Positions 14,525-16,522 of a stretch of 16,522 bases of DNA are shown one piece after another. The first letter of the stretch is position 1; the number at the start of each line of letters is the position of its first letter. Below the pieces are notes generated by a model that was given only the letters and a program-made list of their open reading frames with translations, ran no database searches and was not told the DNA's origin. The DNA is from DATBFX01 sp036558305. Its GTDB lineage: Bacteria > Chloroflexota > Chloroflexia > Thermomicrobiales > UBA6265. Position numbers and translations under genes: made by a program. The stretch is from assembly GCA_036558305.1 (NCBI GenBank), contig DATBFX010000205.1, positions 1-16,522 of the forward strand, read 5' to 3'.

Positions 14525-15121
14525 ATGGCAAAACCCCGCGGGCGTGGCATCATCCGGTCTGTGAGCACGGCAGACGACGGGGCGACCGCAAGGCCGCGCA
14601 GAATCAACGTCAGGGGAACGTCGGGCGCGGGGAAGTCGACCTTCGGCGCGGAACTGGCGCGCCGGCTCGGCGTTGGCTTCGTCGAGCTCGACGCGCTCCA
14701 CCACGGGCCGAATTGGGCCGCGCCGACGAGCGAGGAGTTCCGCGCGAAGGTGCGCGAGGCGATGGCGGCCGCGCCCAACGGGTGGGTGATCGACGGCAAC
14801 TACGACTCGAAACTCGGCGACACGGTCTTTGGGGAGGCGGATACGATCGTCTGGCTCGATCTGCCGTTGTTCGTCAAGTTGCCACGGCTCTGCCGGCGGA
14901 CGTTTCACCGCATTCGCAACCGGATCGAACTCTGGAACGGCAACCGGGAGACCTGGACCGAAGCCGTTTTCCACCGCGATTCGGTCATCTACTGGATGAT
15001 CCGCAACCATTTCGAACAGCGGAGGGATTGGCCGGCGCGATTCGCGGGGGATGATCGGGTCGTGCGGCTGCGCTCGGATGCGGAGGCGCGGCGCTGGTTG
15101 GACGAGCAGACCAGGGGGTGA
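14525..15121 (+). CDS. P-loop kinase, adenylate-kinase/FlaR-like
   Basis: A 198-residue protein. Walker A is GTSGAGKST (31-39). It is followed by the family pattern VGFVELDALHHGPNW (50-64), WVIDGNY (87-93), DTIVWLDLP (106-113), RRTFHRIRNRIELWNGNRETW (124-144) and RDSVIYWMIRNH (151-162), as in the topology-modulation / FlaR-like ATP-dependent kinase group whose substrate is mostly unknown. Residues 1-26 are a loose N-terminal tail; GTG at 14561 (Val13) is an alternative start just before the fold. Neither start has a strong ribosome site. Its stop overlaps the thioesterase start by 4 bases (GTGA), so it is translated with that gene. Confidence 0.85.
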   Translation: MAKPRGRGIIRSVSTADDGATARPRRINVRGTSGAGKSTFGAELARRLGVGFVELDALHHGPNWAAPTSEEFRAKVREAMAAAPNGWVIDGNYDSKLGDTVFGEADTIVWLDLPLFVKLPRLCRRTFHRIRNRIELWNGNRETWTEAVFHRDSVIYWMIRNHFEQRRDWPARFAGDDRVVRLRSDAEARRWLDEQTRG

Positions 15122-15600
15122 AGGTGGTGGGGGACGAGCGGCGAACGCCGGCGGACAGCGAGGTGGTGCTGGCGCAATTGATGCTGCCGGACGATGCCAA
15201 CCCGTCGGGCGACGTCCACGGCGGGGTGGTGATGAAACTGGTCGACACGGCCGGGGGGTTGGCGGCGACGCGGCACGCGCGGTCGCGGACGGTGACGGTG
15301 GCGATGGATTCGATGACGTTCGAGGCGCCGGTGCACATCGGCGACCTGCTGCACCTGGTGGCGCGACTGACCTGGACGGGGCGGACGAGTATGGAGATCG
15401 AGGTCGTGGTGGAGGCGGAGAACGTGCTGACGGGCGACCGTCGCCGCACCTCGACGGCATATCTCGTTTATGTCGCCCTCGATGCGGACGGGAAACCGCG
15501 TCCGGTGCCGCCGCTGGTGCCGGTGACGGAGGAGGACCGGGCGCGGTGGGCGGCGGCGGAGCGGCGGCGGGCGGTGCGGATGGCGCACATGAAGGGCTAG
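15118..15600 (+). CDS. Acyl-CoA thioesterase, hotdog fold (YciA/BACH-like)
   Basis: A 160-residue protein with GTG start overlapping the kinase stop. The family core is NPSGDVHGGVVMKLVDTAGG (28-47), with N28 and D43 as the expected catalytic Asn and Asp, and TVAMDSMTFEAPVHIGDLLHL (60-80), the second hotdog signature. It should hydrolyse acyl-CoA to free acid and CoA, probably as a hexamer or dimer of hotdogs. The C-terminal part (130-160) is Arg/Glu-rich and ends VRMAHMKG. The chain length preference cannot be read from sequence. It closes the operon with the DsrE-like protein and the kinase; no metabolic link between the three is obvious. Confidence 0.9.
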   Translation: MKVVGDERRTPADSEVVLAQLMLPDDANPSGDVHGGVVMKLVDTAGGLAATRHARSRTVTVAMDSMTFEAPVHIGDLLHLVARLTWTGRTSMEIEVVVEAENVLTGDRRRTSTAYLVYVALDADGKPRPVPPLVPVTEEDRARWAAAERRRAVRMAHMKG

Positions 15601-15680
15601 CCCACGGCAGACGAGGACTCGATCGGATCGCGGCGATGCTGCACCGGCTGAACAAAGGGCGTCGTTGGCTCGGAATAGGG

Positions 15681-16010
15681 GTGAACCGTTCGGCGCCTCG
15701 GCTTCGCGTAGAATGGGGGCTGGGAGGGCAACGAGTCGGTGCGCTTTCCAATCTGATCGTCACCTCCGAGCGGGCCGACCATATTGCTTGCCACGGCGCG
15801 ACGGTGGAGGAAGTGTGGGAAGTTGTGCGCGGAGCACCGGCGGTCGAACGCACGCGATTGGACAGGTTTCTCGTCATTGGGCAAACCTTTGCGGGACGAT
15901 ACTTGACCCTTGTGGTCGCGCCACGCCGCGAAGGCGGGCACAGCTTGGTAACGGCACGGGATGCCGATGACTCCGAGCGCAGACGCTTCCGTCGGCAACG
16001 TGGAGAGTGA
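15681..16010 (+). CDS. BrnT-like toxin of a type II toxin-antitoxin system
   Basis: The conserved part is IVTSERADHIACHGATVEEVWEVV (26-49 from the GTG), followed by RFLVIGQTFAGRYLTLVVAP and the terminal VTARDADDSERRRFRRQRG. This matches the BrnT-like/DUF family of small RNase toxins in length and in the ending. H34 and H38 lie in the HI.CHG element. The start is uncertain: GTG 15681 gives 109 residues, ATG 15636 gives 124, and no standard start codon lies nearer to the conserved region. A TAGAAT box at 15709-15714 would put transcription start inside the chosen ORF, which argues against using it. The toxin gene precedes its antitoxin, as in brnT-brnA. Base composition is less GC-extreme than in the operon before it, consistent with transfer. 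Confidence 0.8.
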   Translation: MNRSAPRLRVEWGLGGQRVGALSNLIVTSERADHIACHGATVEEVWEVVRGAPAVERTRLDRFLVIGQTFAGRYLTLVVAPRREGGHSLVTARDADDSERRRFRRQRGE

Positions 16011-16016
16011 GCGAAG

Positions 16017-16319
16017 ATGGCAACCAGGGATTGGGCGACCGGAAGAAGATCGACGACGCCGGCGAGTCGCATCCCGGTGTTCGCCAGCATCGACGAAGAA
16101 GCGGCGTTCTGGGACACGCACAGCGTGACCGAATTCGAAGATGAATTGGAGGATGTGACGGGCGGAATCACCTTTGTGGTCCGACGACCAGACGATGCCA
16201 TCCGCATGCTCTTCGATGAGGAGACCGTATCCGCACTCACGGAGCGGGCACGTGCCGAGGATACGGACCCGACGATCCTGGTCCAACAGTGGATTCGAGA
16301 ACGCCTCCGGGCATCGTAG
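16017..16319 (+). CDS. CopG/BrnA-like antitoxin
   Basis: A 100-residue protein 6 bases after the toxin stop. An N-terminal toxin-binding part (IPVFASIDEEAAFWDTHSVTEF, 19-40) carries the FWDTH motif shared by CopG_antitoxin-type proteins. A C-terminal ribbon-helix-helix follows (about 62-98; strand IRMLFDEE, then helices ALTERARAEDTDP and ILVQQWIRERL), which dimerises and binds DNA. Order and spacing say it neutralises the BrnT-like toxin and represses the promoter. It is complete, with no missing elements. The ribosome site is only a weak GGAGAG 10 bases upstream, suggesting translation coupled to the toxin. Confidence 0.9.
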   Translation: MATRDWATGRRSTTPASRIPVFASIDEEAAFWDTHSVTEFEDELEDVTGGITFVVRRPDDAIRMLFDEETVSALTERARAEDTDPTILVQQWIRERLRAS

Positions 16320-16324
16320 CAGCG

Positions 16325-16522
16325 ATGTCGACTTACGAGCTTCGGCACGACCGGACGGCGGCGCGTGCGCGAAACGGCGTGCCGGATTTCAAGAGTATCG
16401 AGGAAGCCGCTGAATTCTGGGAAACCCACGACAGTGCCGACTTCGAGGGCGAGTGGGACGAGGTCACCGAGGGCGTTCGATGGGTCGTCACCGAGCCCAA
16501 CGGTCGGATCGCGTTTGCCCTG
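16325..16522 (+). CDS. Second CopG/BrnA-like antitoxin, cut by window edge
   Basis: Starts 5 bases after the first antitoxin's stop and runs open to the window edge (66 residues seen). Residues 18-45 (VPDFKSIEEAAEFWETHDSADF) repeat the FW-TH antitoxin motif, and PNGRIAFAL begins the ribbon strand of a ribbon-helix-helix. It lines up along its whole visible length with the preceding antitoxin (P-F-SI-E, FW-TH, VT-G, VV, P, I), but most other residues differ, so it is a diverged paralog rather than a recent copy. The N-terminal 17 residues are unrelated. It may neutralise the same toxin, or a second toxin may lie beyond the window. Confidence 0.8.
   Translation, partial: MSTYELRHDRTAARARNGVPDFKSIEEAAEFWETHDSADFEGEWDEVTEGVRWVVTEPNGRIAFAL

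Overview
The window is very GC-rich and gene-dense. It looks like a chromosomal segment from a Chloroflexota bacterium, probably near the Thermomicrobia/Sphaerobacter group. That placement is an inference from several traits: Thr/Pro-rich 'TPTPT' linkers on secreted proteins, a secreted GerMN plus Gmad2 protein, a Tat-exported ferritin-like protein, a SnoaL/cupin mosaic, a UBP zinc finger, and relict toxin-antitoxin cassettes. No rRNA, tRNA, CRISPR array, transposase or phage gene was seen.

Layout, left to right. (a) 1-845, minus strand: secreted GerMN/Gmad2-type protein, cut at the window edge. (b) 1041-2878, plus strand: a Tat-signal ferritin-like protein and a single-pass membrane protein with a Thr/Pro tail. 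Each is followed within 5 bases of its stop by a block of short tandem repeats. (c) 3008-3675, plus strand: a Phd/YefM antitoxin and a PIN-domain (VapC) toxin with a 4-base overlap. (d) 3720-4949, minus strand: a CPA1-type Na+/H+ antiporter, with a divergent regulatory region (4950-5249) holding a good promoter and two inverted repeats. (e) 5250-7028, plus strand: a three-module secreted protein. (f) 7128-12793, minus strand: four co-oriented genes that read as one unit. In transcription order they are an ECF sigma factor, a membrane-anchored PQQ-type beta-propeller protein (ATGA overlap with the sigma gene), a secreted PDZ/S41-peptidase-like protein whose catalytic Ser and Lys positions are not conserved, and a SnoaL/cupin membrane-anchored protein. 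(g) 12965-13523, plus strand: a promoter with consensus -35 TTGACA and a perfect 23-bp palindrome over its -10, a possible 65-residue ORF, and a small UBP-type zinc-finger protein. (h) 13589-14026, minus strand: a cupin-fold protein. (i) 14151-15600, plus strand: a compact operon of a DsrE-like protein, a P-loop kinase of the adenylate-kinase/FlaR-like type, and a hotdog acyl-CoA thioesterase. (j) 15681-16522, plus strand: a BrnT-like toxin followed by two tandem paralogous CopG/BrnA-like antitoxins, the second cut by the window edge.

The strongest candidate for an undescribed system is the minus-strand unit 12793-7128. Its translationally coupled sigma factor and propeller protein have the architecture of a regulator and its transmembrane sensor or anti-sigma. 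The sensor lacks the usual zinc anti-sigma motif, and it is followed by two exported proteins that could be the partner or target outside the cell. Most other genes belong to recognised families. Starts were chosen from Shine-Dalgarno sites, overlaps and the start of family homology, and several N-termini remain uncertain.
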